Assembly (NCBI GenBank): GCA_032719365.1
Contig: CM064871.1
Coordinates: forward strand, 58,969,916-59,033,915
Direction of reading: 5' to 3'
Source of the DNA: Prinsepia uniflora
Lineage: Eukaryota; Streptophyta; Magnoliopsida; Rosales; Rosaceae
DNA length: 64,000 nt
Shown: one piece after another, positions 46,140-58,297 of the stretch
Layout of the letters: every line of letters begins with the position of its first letter
Position numbering within the stretch: position 1 is the stretch's first letter
Position numbers and translations under genes: made by a program
Notes under the pieces: generated by a model
The model's database searches: none
Seen by the model: only the letters and a program-made list of their open reading frames with translations
Told to the model about the DNA's origin: nothing

Positions 46140-48142
46140 TGCTCGTTCAGCTTTAAGGAGAACACGTGCACCGTCTCTTCCCGGTCCACAATTCCCCTCT
46201 CGGCCGCCTCCGCCTTGGCCGTCTACCGCTGGAGCTCCCTTTCCAACTCCGCCACCCGCCTCCGAGCAGCCTGGCCTTCGTGCTCCCGGACCCTCAACCG
46301 CTCCTCCCACTGCCTTGCGGTACTCTGCTCGGTTTCCAGGCGCTGTATGTGCCGGGAGGCCTTCTACAGCGCCACATATGTCTGTCCAAAACACTACCGA
46401 AGGCAAAACACTTGGGTCAGTCACGAAACATTACGAATCGAATAAAATGATAATCAAGGGATCTTACGTGGGCTTCCTCGGCCAACACAACGGAAAAACG
46501 ACCCGGGTGGGAGCTAGTGCCGATCTCCTCCATATCCGCAGGAGTCACCTGCGACCCCAGCACGAAGGCATTAGCCACCGGTGCCAAGGTCTTGTGCACC
46601 TTGTGCATCACTGACACCCACCCTTCCCCGGCCTTGGCAGACCGGACGACCTCCGCCGTCTCCAGCGGCTCGGCAAAGACGGTAGAAATGCCAGCACAAC
46701 TGACCGGCACCCGCTCGTTTGTCGAAGGCGGCATCTCCATCCTGACCTCCTTGGCCCTCTCCCTCGGCACCTCCGGGGCCTTTAACCCCGCCTCTATCTT
46801 CCGCCGACGTTCGATGCTCTCATTCTCTGACACACCGGCCACCTGGGGAGACTGCCTCTGCCGAGCCTCCATTAGCTTCCTCCGACGCTCGCGGGCTTGC
46901 TCCAACCCACCAATCACTGGCCGCTTCATACCGACCACCGGGCTCTTCACGTCCCCTCCTTACCTGGCTTCCGGCTTGGTCGGCTGCGGCAGTGAGTCCG
47001 ATTTCGGACCTGCGGTTGACTCCTCCCTAGACGTCCCCTTCGGCTTCACTGCCACGGTTTTCTCCCTGCGCGCGGGCTGAGGCACCACCTCAGGTTCTTT
47101 GCCTTTTCCGTCGGCAGTGGGAGCATGCTTCGCAACTGCTTCGCTCATCTTCTTATGCGCCGCTTGCTCGACATGGGGATGAACTGCACACATAGAGCGT
47201 TAGTCCCTCGGCACCCCTCACAACATTACTTACAAAACTAATCCTTACCAGGTGGAGAGATGAGACCCACGACAACTAGGTTGGCTGGTAGCTTCATGAC
47301 ACAGCGGCTGCGCTCTAGGTCGGAAAGCTTCTACCGGACCAGGGTACATGCTTCTGAGTCTTCCGCTGTTATCGTTGCCTTCGACGGACCTGCAAAACAA
47401 ACAAACAAACCATCAAACCCCGTATCGGCATACCCAGCTATCATATGATGGCCACCGGCTGAGCGGAAGGCTGAAAACCTCTAGACTGGAAATGGCTGGG
47501 AATCCTCGCTTGGACTGCGCTTACATCTCCCTCCCACGGCCCTGACACCCAACAGAACCGGTGCCTCCAACTCTTCTGCGACGTCGGCACGTCGTTGATG
47601 AACGCACCCTGGGCAGTCTTATGAAGGCACTCCATCTGGTACCATCCCGGCCCGTAGGTTTGCCTCTTGAATCGGTACAGCGCGCACAACTACCCCCAGG
47701 TCGGCTCTGGCATTCCCGCCAATCGGAAGGCCTTGTACAGGCAGACCAAGATGATCTAGTCGTTCGCATTCAGCTGGCCCATGGCTAGGTTGGCCCTCGC
47801 CATCATGTTTTGCAGCCATGGGTGCAGAGGCAGCCTCACTTCATGCTCGAAGTAGTCGACGTGAAATAACGTCGACCCTTCGGGAGGATCGCTCGGCCTA
47901 CTACTACCGGGCGGCAGGGTCATCACTATGTCTACCGGGACGTTGTACAGCTCCCGAAACCGGTCCAGGTCGACTAGCCGGACGGTATTTGCCTCGTAGT
48001 CGACGGCATATTCCGTCTTCACCACCCCGTCGGCATCCAGCTCCATCAGCGAGCTTGTTTCCATCCCACTCTCTTCGTCGTCTGAGTCGACCACGACGAC
48101 CGGAGGGGATTGGGGCGGTGTGCTTCTCTCGGCGGGGTGACC
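46140..48142 (-). pseudogene. Tat antisense gene (aORF), main part
   Basis: Minus-strand gene between integrase and 3' LTR. From 48142: an acidic segment, then LPLHPWLQNMMARANLAMGQ, YKAFRLAGMPEPTWG and GPGWYQMECLHKTAQGAFIN. I recognise this as the putative gypsy-type transposon family (PF04195) found antisense in Tat elements. Two introns are suggested: one ending in a T-rich acceptor TTTGTTTGTTTTGCAG (47390), and one from CACCTG/GTAAGG (47248) to GTGTGCAG (47184). The last exon runs in one frame from 47183 to 46417 with a single TAA (46960-46962), then a coiled-coil-like Glu/Arg-rich part shifts frame to about 46140. A TAG and a frame change near 47756 also break it. The function of the family is not known to me. 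Confidence 0.75.
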
Positions 48143-48893
48143 TGACAGGACCCATCCCAATCCCCCCCGGGATTAGTGCGGGATGACACTGCTCCCGTCT
48201 GACACGAAGTGTCAGACAAGGGATACTTTCGTCCTTTGCCCTCCCGAGCTATCAGAGTACGCCAGGATCCGGAGGAGGCATGTGATATCTCGGTCCCTGC
48301 TACAGTCCACATCCGATGTCAACCTGAAGGGCAGTCAAAACATTAAAAACTGTGAGTGGACAAAACAAAGAGTTTATAAAAACATTTAATAAGGAAGACA
48401 TTTGTACCCTCCACTAAAAAGCATGCATGCATTCGAAAACCATTTAGCCAAAACAACCATATGTGGGACTAAGCCCAAAGCAGATATAAACTAAGGTCGA
48501 AAGGACCACAATAAAAACGACCATACGGGCCACTGCCCAAATCCTGTGCACACCTGTACACACCACATATCATATATCATATATCCATCACATACAGATA
48601 TATAAGTCACACAACCAATCCTGTCACGGTATCCAAAGCTACGCGCGCGCTACCCGGGTCTCAATCCGAGTCATCTCAAAGTCAAGATCAATGTCCGTAG
48701 ACCACTGACCCTACCCGAGGTAATAGTAATCATAGCCTTCCTGAGAGTAAGGAACCCAACTGGGGGGTGACTCCACTCAGTCGGTGCTCCGTGACTACTC
48801 CGGGGTCCACCCAGGCCAACGACCCTCCCCGGAGGAGATAGTAGAACATGTAAAGGAAGGTAGACGAACATATATATACATAACATAAACATT

Positions 48894-49075
48894 CATGACC
48901 GGTTCCCCTGAACCGTCATGATCCATAATATCCATAATCAGGTAACATGCCGGTTCCCATAAACCGTCATGTACCGTAATAACCAACAAGGGTTCATACC
49001 GGTTCCCATAAATCGTCATGAACCATGATACCATAACAAGGGTTCATGCCGGTTCCCATAAACCGTCATGAACCT
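48894..49075. repeat. Four hairpin repeats, GGTTCCCATAAACC type
   Basis: Units of about 50 bp, each with CCGGTTCCCATAAACCGTCATG, shortened here to its dyad GGTT...AACC, separated by AACAAGGGTTCATG-like text. Confidence 0.8.
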
Positions 49076-49787
49076 GGGAATCCATTTAAGGTTCCCTGAC
49101 CTGAAATCAAAACCGTAAAGTGACTGGGTCTCGTACCCGAACATAGGACACCAACTGGGCACCGTGCCCGGAATCTGAGGTCATATGCCCGAGACAAAAC
49201 CAAATGGGTCTCATACCCGAGTTTAGCATTTTGAAATCCAAATTCAGTTCATTTAAATCAATAAAGAAATACAGACCCGTATAAGCACCGTATAAGGCCG
49301 AAACCTCGAAATACGTGCTTATACGTAACCACATACAAATGCACCCATGGCATCATCAAACAAGTAAATATACATATAATAAACATTTATGCATGCACCA
49401 ATTTAGAAAACAAGGTCCACTCACAGACCGTCCGAGCTGCCGCCTCGATTTGCGTGCCATACGGCTCCCCGAGCCGATCACCGTCACCGGGACTCCCAAA
49501 CCTGTCCAAATCGTAATATAAGGTTACTAACTACCTAATTAACCCCCCACTAAAGCCCCGTAATTTTCCCATATTTTTAACTATTTTTAAAACCGAACCT
49601 AAACCTTCCGATGCCCCAAAACATATCGAGACGGTGTCCGATCGACACGAAACCAGTCCCAAAATGTTCGTTACATCGAATAGATGATTTCACATGTTGG
49701 AACCTTCCCCAGATTCCCTGCCACGCGCCCTCACGCGCCGCCTGAAGTGGCTACGCGTGGGCTTCACGCGCCTGCTACAGTACCTGC

Positions 49788-49949
49788 TGACGTCATCGCT
49801 GACGTCAGCATGACGTCATCACTGACAGCCCCTGACAGTGACACGTGTCACGCTCCCATTGGCCCACTGTCTGACATGTCAGTCTGACATTGTCAGATCT
49901 GACATGATGACGTCATCCCTGACATGATGACGTCATCAGGATGACGTCA
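49788..49949. promoter_or_regulatory. Array of six TGACGTCA palindromes
   Basis: Six perfect sites in 162 bp, with extra CTGACATGTCAG and GACACGTGTCAC dyads between them; the last contains a G-box CACGTG. Confidence 0.7.
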
Positions 49950-51119
49950 TCAGTCATCCCTTACATCGGTCAGACCGGTCCGAACCGGTTCGGTCCGGTT
50001 TTTCCTGCAACTTGGACCGGCGTAACCGGTCCAGGTGTCCTTCTCCCTCATTTTTGGTCCGATTTCACCCATTCCAATTCCTAAATTCCTATTTCTTCAT
50101 TTCCTATCTAACCCAATTAACAAAACAACTTAAAACCCCCTAAATCGATCCCTAAAAATTAACCCCCCACGGCCCTGTTTTCCGATTTCGTCCCCAGGCT
50201 TCACAGCCGTCAACCCCCGTTCAAAACCATCTCAATACACCCTAAACAATCTAACAAACATTCCCTAATCAACCAAAACTATCCATAATGTAAAAATCGA
50301 CAAAATGGGAGATTTGGGCCTAACTGGGTAACCGTTCGGGTTTGGGTCTCGGCCGTGCACGGTGGCTCCCTCTTGGCCGGCCACCATCATCTTCAGTCCT
50401 TCCCTCACGTCTGGTCTCCGTCCTGGCCGAATTGGGGTTGGGTTGGCTGGGTTTGGGTTGCACGAAGATGGAGAGAAAAGGGTGAGATCGGGTGGGTTTG
50501 TGTGTGGATGAAGAAATGAAAATGCACGGGGATGGGTTTGGTGCATGAGTAGGTGGGGTTGGCCAGTGGATGGGTGACAAGTGTCACTCATCCATTGGGC
50601 CTCCATTAAATATCTGGGCCCACTAGAGACAAAACTGCACTTTTTGTCTCGTAAAACGTGCCGTCGTGAATAGTAACCGGGAACTTCCGTGAACCGTAAC
50701 TTCGCCGTCGAACGTCCGAATTCGACGTGCCGCCTGTCTACGGATTCGTATCGTCCTTATCTACGTAATGGTCTTCGGCCCTCGGCCATCGGACCTCCCG
50801 GTCAAAAAGTCAACTTTTGACCTCCTATTCACCCAAATTACCAAAATGCCCCTAAACTTCCGAACGTCATAACTTCTTCCTCGAACGTCGGAATTGAACG
50901 TGCCACCTGTCTATGAACTCGTGACGTCACGAACTACGTCACGGTCATCGGTCAAAGTCCATTTGACTACCCGATTGAAAAGTCAACGTTTTGCCATCAC
51001 CAGGGGCAAAACGGTCATTTCGCATCGTTCGTCCGATTTCGCTCTACTAATCACAGATTAGCCTCACTAATCGTGATTAGTCACTAATCTAATCATGAAA
51101 TTCGGGACGGGTCGTTACA

Positions 51120-54100
51120 ACCTTCCATCCTTAATTAATTTCGTCCTCGAAATTCCAACCGACCTAAACCCAACCGTTCTTCCCTCCTTAATTTAGTTCC
51201 GTTCTCGAAACTCCAACTATCCTGATTCCACAACCTCCACCTCGTGTAAATAATTCGATCTCACGACACGTGTACACCCGTACACCCACTAAACAGAATA
51301 ATCCTTACTCGTCTACAGCCCGACGTGCCACTAACGCTCTCGTCGTATCGACTACACTCGACCACGTCGAAGAACAGTAGCCACACGGTCCGAATTGACA
51401 CTACTTGTCAAATCTACCATCTTGTTGATACAACAACTAGACAGTTCCCTTCTCAATCACTAATCTATCCTGACGTTTGCTCCCACTGGGAGCCATCAGA
51501 CCTCACTCAACGATCCACGCTGACACCTCCGACAGACCGTCACCACTTGACAGTCGTCAGTCGAAAACTGACACTATACTCACTCGTGGTTACACTAACC
51601 ACCAACGGACCCAACCAGGAGTAAACACTTACCCACAAAGCCTTTCACTCAATCTGTGTGTAACTAGACCCATCAGAAATACCATGACCCAATGCACAGT
51701 ATCCAACGTCCAGTCCACGACCCCGACTACACCAATGGTATCGGAACCATGCCGACTACCAACACGCTCTCCAACGTACCACTGGTATAACCTATATACC
51801 GTCACCAGACATCCCAAGTCTGCCCGGTGTCGTACCTCGAATAATGAACAAGGTACGTACAACTACCCATCAATCAGCCTACAACCACCTAGGTTGTAGT
51901 CAATCACGTTTCAATTATGGAGTCCATCTGTCCGATCTAGACAAATCGAAACTCCAACCCATTATCTATTTCCAAATCCGAATCCGAATCCGCAATTTCG
52001 TAAGAAATCCCAAATCCAAACCCAGAAATCATATCTATAATCCTGTCCAAATTCAAATCCGAAATCATCATTCCGTAAACTAGTATTAGGAATAACCATT
52101 CCGAACCCAAATCCATAAAAGAAAATCTACAGTCAAGCTCTAGAATCAAATCCTGAATCGTCACCCAGAATCCGATTCCAAAGCCCAAATCTAGAAATCC
52201 TCTTTCAAGTTCCAAAATCAAATCCTGAATCGTCATCCAGAAATCGGATTCCAAAACCTGAAATCTCGTTCTCGTCTACCAAAACGTACCATATCCGAAC
52301 CTATCGGATACCTGTTCAAACGATCACGACCACACTATCGATTGACTTTATAGGGAAGCCAATCACAACACTCACCCATCCAGGGCTGACCCAAATCCGA
52401 CCATGTCGGAAAACTACTCAGGCGAGTAATAAGCCATATGGGATTTACCTCGAACAGAAGTTCAGTCCCAACATGCTCCACTCAAACATCCAAGTATGAG
52501 CGATAAACTCTCCACCTATCTGGATCATCAAGACCATGATCCAGATCCATAAGGATACCCAAAGTCCTAAACCAATTCCCACATCTGAACAGATTAGTCA
52601 ACGACGAGACACGCCGAGACTGTGGGTTCTCACTGAGTACCTCGTATCGATCCTTGGCATTCCACCGTGGAAAACCAAGAATGATCGAATAATCCATCCT
52701 ACGTGAATGCAAACAACACTCGCTGCACTCACCACGTCATGTAACCTAACATCGTCTGCCACCAAGTAGAAAATGAGAAATCTCAGTCACTTAACTTCGA
52801 TATACTCACTCCACCTGATGACCCAAGACAATCACGGGTCCACCAACCAATACACGATTAGTGTACTAGTGGCAACCAACAACATCAATAACATCTACAT
52901 CCTCTACCACCATCAATTATGGTAGAACCTGAGAAGTCACCCAAAACGACTTCGACATACCCGTTACCAATGCGGAAAACCCGCATTCCACTCGTCACCT
53001 CATTCGCAACCTCTCACGATTCCGAAGTTCCAACAAGATTGGAAACAACATACCCGGACATCAACCACGTGTCCCCTAACCAGTTTAACTCTATCTGAGT
53101 TCCACTCCTGAACCACAGATACCGAACATATGCCCATTACGACGGAGTCACACCCCGATCCGTAACTCATCGTCATCACGATCACCGGCACTAGCACCAG
53201 CACTAGTACCAGTATCATCACCTGTCAGCATCAGCACAAAGTGTGCAAATCAGATAATCCTGGATCTCCGCTCATACCGAACGACGACCCCGTACCTCTA
53301 TTCGAAGAGGGGAACTCTGCCTCCCTCGTACCCAACAACTCTGGGTACAGTCACCCTGACAACTCATGCGAGAAAAAGAAAACGTTCCCCGAACATCCCC
53401 GAATCCCAACAAGCGTAACTACGACCACTCTCGGTAGTAGTTCCTGCTACACACTTGTGCAGACCTAACTACCAGGCACTGCTATCGAGACCCCGCATCC
53501 AACGGAATCACTCGCCCGTACCAAATACTCCGTATCCCACTTAGGGATTCCATCGACAAGTACCAACCCTGGTAACCTGTCCAACCAAACTCTAACCAGT
53601 TGCAACTCGACTAACCCAATGTCGTCTACCAGGTCACCCGCAACCTTAGTTGCACCAACCCACAACTGAAGTAGCACGACAACCAACTCGGTCTAACCGA
53701 TACGTACAACCCTGACTGCGAAGTGCAGTCCCAACACAAGCTGACATGACTAGACCGACTAACGAATCCAAATCTGAATAGTCGTCCAAGTCAAACAACC
53801 AGTCAACTCACATTTCCGAACCATACACATAAGGTAGGGTTCCACAATCAAGCCCTAGGGTCACTCTGAACCCAACTGCGAAAAGCAGTAAAATCAACAA
53901 TCTGACCGACTCCGCGGTCTTGACATCGTAATGACGTCAATCCAATCCTACCGTAAGTCCAATCAGGATCCTCGAATCCGGCTGCTAACTGCCGACTGCA
54001 GTAAATCCATTTAACTCAACATAATCTGACCATCTAATGGTCACAACATCGGATCAGTAGTCGGAACCGATCCTACGACCTCGTTAAGACGATCCCAACT

Positions 54101-54364
54101 AACCGTCTCACGATCACACTCCAGAATACGAACACGTTAATCCTTCCGTAGGGTCCCACACTGTCAATCTTGACAGAACTATGGCAACCCCGGCCTCAAA
54201 TGCCGAACCAAGGCATGCCAATCCTACTAACTATCGTACCGGTACCTCAACATCAGGTTGACCACGAACTGTAGCCCATTGAGATATCACATCCTCGACC
54301 AGCGTACATGCCCCAAGAGCTCCGCGGTTGCTCGAATAGAGACAACCCCGCTCTGATACCACGT
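51120..54364 (-). other. Non-coding internal region of the LARD-like element
   Basis: No gag or pol reading in any frame. CA-rich on the plus strand with short AATCC/CCAAATCCGAA words (51950-52260). Begins with a purine-rich tract on the minus strand (AAGGATGGAAGGT before the LTR) and ends at the primer site. Confidence 0.8.
54350..54361 (-). other. Primer-binding site of the LARD-like element
   Basis: The minus strand reads TGGTATCAGAGC, three bases from the LTR. Confidence 0.9.
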
Positions 54365-57345
54365 TGACAGGACCCATCCCAATCCCCCCCGGGATTAGTG
54401 CGGGATGACCCTGCTCCCGTCTGACACGAAGTGTCAGACAAGGGATACTTTCGTCCTTTGCCCTCCCGAGCTATCAGAGTACGCCAGGATCCGGAGGAGG
54501 CATGTGATATCTCGGTCCCTGCTACAGTCCACATCCGATGTCAACCTGAAGGGCAGTCAAAACATTAAAAACTGTGAGTGGACAAAACAAAGAGTTTATA
54601 AAAACATTTAATAAGGAAGACATTTGTACCCTCCACTAAAAAGCATGCATGCATTCGAAAACCATTTAGCCAAAACAACCATATGTGGGACTAAGCCCAA
54701 AGCAGATATAAACTAAGGTCGAAAGGACCACAATAAAAATGACCATACGGGCCACTGCCCAAATCCTGTGCACACCTATACACACCACATATCATATATC
54801 ATATATCATATATCCATCACATACAGATATATAAGTCACACAACCAATCCTGTCACGGTATCCAAAGCTACGCGCGCGCTACCCGGGTCTCAATCCGAGT
54901 CATCTCAAAGTCAAGATCAATGTCCGTAGACCACTGACCCTACCCGAGGTAATAGTAATCATAGCCTTCCTGAGAGTAAGGAACCCAACTGGGGGGTGAC
55001 TCCACTCAGTCGGTGCTCCGTGACTACTCCGGGGTCCACCCAGGCCAACGACCCTCCCCGGAGGAGATAGTAGAACATGTAAAGGAAGGTAGACGAACAT
55101 ATATATACATAACATAAACATTCATGACCGGTTCCCCTGAACCGTCATGATCCATAATATCCATAATCAGGTAACATGCCGGTTCCCATAAACCGTCATG
55201 TACCGTAATAACCAACAAGGGTTCATGCCGGTTCCCATAAACCGTCATGAACCATGATACCATAACAAGGGTTCATGCCGGTTCCCATAAACCGTCATGA
55301 ACCTGGGAATCCATTTAAGGTTCCCTGACCTGAAATCAAAACCGTAAAGTGACTGGGTCTCGTACCCGAACATAGGACACCAACTGGGCACCGTGCCCGG
55401 AATCTGAGGTCATATGCCCGAGACAAAACCAAATGGGTCTCATACCCGAGTTTATCATTTTGAAATCCAAATTCAGTTCATTTAAATCAATAAAGAAATA
55501 CAGACCCGTATAAGCACCGTATAAGGCCGAAACCTCGAAATACGTGCTTATACGTAACCACATACAAATGCACCCATGGCATCATCAAACAAGTAAATAA
55601 ACATATAATAAACATTTATGCATGCACCAATTTAGAAAACAAGGTCCACTCATAGACCGTCCGAGCTGCCGCCTCGATTTGCGTGCCATACGGCTCCCCG
55701 AGCCGATCACCGTCACCGGGACTCCCAAACCTGTCCAAATCGTAATAGAAGGTTACTAACTACTTAATTAACCTCCCACTAAAGCCCCGTAATTTTCCCA
55801 TATTTTTAACTATTTTTAAAACCGAACCTAAACCTTCCGATGCCCCGAAACATATCGAGACGGTGTCCGATCGACACGAAACCAGTCCCAAAATGTTCGT
55901 TACATCGAATAGATGATTTCACATGTTGGAACCTTCCCCAGATTCCCTGCCACGCGCCCTCACGCGCCGCCTGAAGTGGTTGCGCGTGGGCTTCACGCGC
56001 CTGCTACAGTACCTGCTGACGTCATCGCTGACGTTAGCATGACGTCATCACTGACAGCCCTGATAGTGACACGTGTCACGCTCCCATTGGCCCACTGTCT
56101 GACATGTCAGTCTGACATTGTCAGATCTGACATGATGACGTCATCCCTGACATGATGACGTCATCAGGATGACGTCATCAGTCATCCCCTACATCGGTCA
56201 GACCGGTCCGAACCGGTCCGGTCCGGTTTTTCCTGCAACTTGGACCGGCGTAACCGGTCCAGGTGTCCTTCTCCCTCATTTTTGGTCTGATTTCACCCAT
56301 TCCAATTCCTAAATTCCTATTTCTTCATTTCCTATCTAACCCAATTAACAAAACAACTTAAAACCCCCTAAATCGATCCCTAAAAATTAACCCCCCACGG
56401 CCCTGTTTTTCGATTTCATCCCCAGGCTTCACAGCCGTCAACCCCCGTTCAAAACCATCTCAATACACCCTAAACAATCTAACAAACATTCCCTAATCAA
56501 CCAAAACTATCCATAATGTAAAAATCGACAAAATGGGAGATTTGGGCCTAACCGGGTAACCGTTCGGGTTTGGGTCTCGGCCGTGCACGGTGGCTCCCTC
56601 TTGGCTGGCCACCATCATCTTCAGTCCTTCCCTCACGTCTGGTCTCCGTCCTGGCCGAATTGGGGTTGGGTTGGCTGGGTTTGGGTTGCACGAAGATGGA
56701 GAGAAAAGGGTGAGATCGGGTGGGTTTGTGTGTGGATGAAGAAATGAAAATGCACGGGGATGGGTTTGGTGCATGAGTAGGTGGGGTTGGCCAGTGGATG
56801 GGTGACAAGTGTCACTCATCCATTGGGCCTCCATTAAATATCTGGGCCCACTAGAGACAAAACTGCACTTTTGTCTCGTAAAACGTGCCGTCGTGAATAG
56901 TAATCGGGAACTTCCGTGAACCGTAACTTCGCCGTCGAACGTCCGAATTCGACGTGCCGCCTGTCTACGGATTCGTATCGTCCTTATCTACGTAATGGTC
57001 TTCGGCCCTCGGCCATCGGACCTCCCGGTCAAAAAGTCAACTTTTGACCTCCTATTCACCCAAATTACCAAAATGCCCCTAAACTTCCGAACGTCATAAC
57101 TTCTTCCTCGAACGTCGGAATTGAACGTGCCACCTGTCTATGAACTCGTGACGTCACGAACTACGTCACGGTCGTCGGTCAAAGTCCATTTGACCACCCG
57201 ATTGAAAAGTCAACGTTTTGCCATCACCAAGGGCAAAACGGTCATTTCGCATCGTTCGTCCGATTTCGCTCTACTAATCACAGATTAGCCTCACTAATCG
57301 TGATTAGTCACTAATCTAATCATGAAATTCGGGACGGGTCGTTAC
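54365..57345 (-). repeat. LARD-like 5' LTR
   Basis: Matches 48143-51119 with few changes. It includes the hairpin repeats at 55123-55304. Confidence 0.95.
56017..56177. promoter_or_regulatory. TGACGTCA array, 5' LTR copy (five sites)
   Basis: Same array as 49788-49949 with one site changed to TGACGTTA. Confidence 0.7.
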
Positions 57346-57582
57346 ATGACCGGCCCCGGAAGTGCTGCACTCCCCCTATCTCAGCACCTCCTTCCTCGGT
57401 AACCTGAGGACCCTGTCTAGGCTATCACTGTCGCTGGATGATGAAGAACTCTCGGATGTGGACCCACTAGTGGACGTAGAACCACTACGCTCGCTCGGCA
57501 CATCGCTTGCCGAGCAAGATGGTGCTTCCTCGCCAAAAGTTTGAGGGGACCTAACCCCAGATCCATTAGTTGACTCTGACAT
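57346..57582 (-). pseudogene. Tat antisense gene, N-terminal part
   Basis: A start codon at 57582 opens a Ser-rich reading (MSESTNGSGVRSPQTFGEEA, then a Ser/Asp run) that stops at 57376. In another frame the sequence stays open to 57346 and, with the element 48143-57345 taken out, joins HPAERSTPP at 48141. So this is the 5' end of the antisense gene, with one frameshift or an unrecognised splice. A TATA box lies about 230 bp upstream. Confidence 0.7.
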
Positions 57583-57810
57583 CTACAAATTACCAAAAAC
57601 GAAGCTACGACTAAGAACCTACGCTACCGAAGACATATTTAGAAGGCGTGCCGATCGACAGGAATTTACCTGTTACTTAAATATCTCGACGGAATCGGTT
57701 ACGTGTACGTCTCCTTTCCTATCGACAGCTACAAATCCGGTTGGCACGAGAATTTTCTTAACAAATGCACTGAGTAAAAAGTGAAAAAGTAAAAAAAAAC
57801 TTCCACCCCC

Positions 57811-57818
57811 TTTTATAG
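57811..57818 (-). promoter_or_regulatory. TATA box of the Tat antisense gene
   Basis: The minus strand reads CTCCTATAAAAGGGGGTGG, a strong plant TATA context, about 230 bp before the antisense start codon and inside the element rather than in the LTR. Confidence 0.7.
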
Positions 57819-58282
57819 GAGCCTGGCACTCCTCGAGATGCGTGCTTCTGATCTAACGATCACCAGGCCGATACGACCACCTTTCAACTACGGACACGCC
57901 CTTGTACCGTTTGCACATCCGTACCGTATATTCCCACCATATACGTACCTCTACGACACCAAGCTACATCACTACAGCATGCCGACCGGCGTCCATCGCC
58001 ATACCCTTGACGGCATGTTTCCTCTCTCTGTCGGCAAGCACACACTGCGACCGACGGGTCCCCGCCATGCCCCTTCGGCCACCATTACATGGCCCTCTGG
58101 CCCTCCAGGTGCCAGAGCGACGGGACTCGGCAACGGGAACTCTCTTCCCCTCGAATATACGGTTTCCCTCCTCGATCCACGACTTGGGAGGCTACTAAGG
58201 GACAGGGCGCACCGCCCTGGTCAGTCGACTGATATCAGCTGTCATCACAAGTCCTCAACCGAGGAAGTCCACCTCAGTCAAA

Positions 58283-58297
58283 GACTTAGGGGACTTA
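58283..58297 (+). other. Tat polypurine tract
   Basis: GACTTAGGGGACTTA immediately before the LTR start TGTTAATACT. Confidence 0.8.

Larger units (their letters stand above)
48143..51119 (-). repeat. LARD-like 3' LTR
   Basis: From TGACAGGACCCATCCC to GGGTCGTTACA. It holds GGTTCCCATAAACC repeats, a TGACGTCA array and a doubled terminal module (50695-50985). Short readings such as the Pro/His-rich one at 50265-50606 occur in both LTRs and are not counted as genes. Confidence 0.95.
48143..57345 (-). mobile_element. Non-autonomous element with 3-kb LTRs (LARD-like)
   Basis: LTRs 48143-51119 and 54365-57345 are almost identical and flanked by TGACC (48138-48142, 57346-57350). A Met-tRNA primer site is beside the right LTR, so it reads on the minus strand. 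The internal region (51120-54364) is only 3.2 kb and non-coding. LTR ends (TGACAGG...GTTACA) and the polypurine region link it to the Tekay family, which probably supplied the proteins. Near-identical LTRs imply recent movement. Confidence 0.95.

Noticed and set aside
46102..47080. Plus-strand readings of 170-187 residues
   Set aside because: Shadow frames of the Tat antisense gene, which shows a recognisable domain order and splice signals on the minus strand.
50265..50606. 113-residue reading, repeated at 56493-56834
   Set aside because: Part of the LARD-like LTR; three overlapping frames of the same CA-rich text, no protein similarity recognised.
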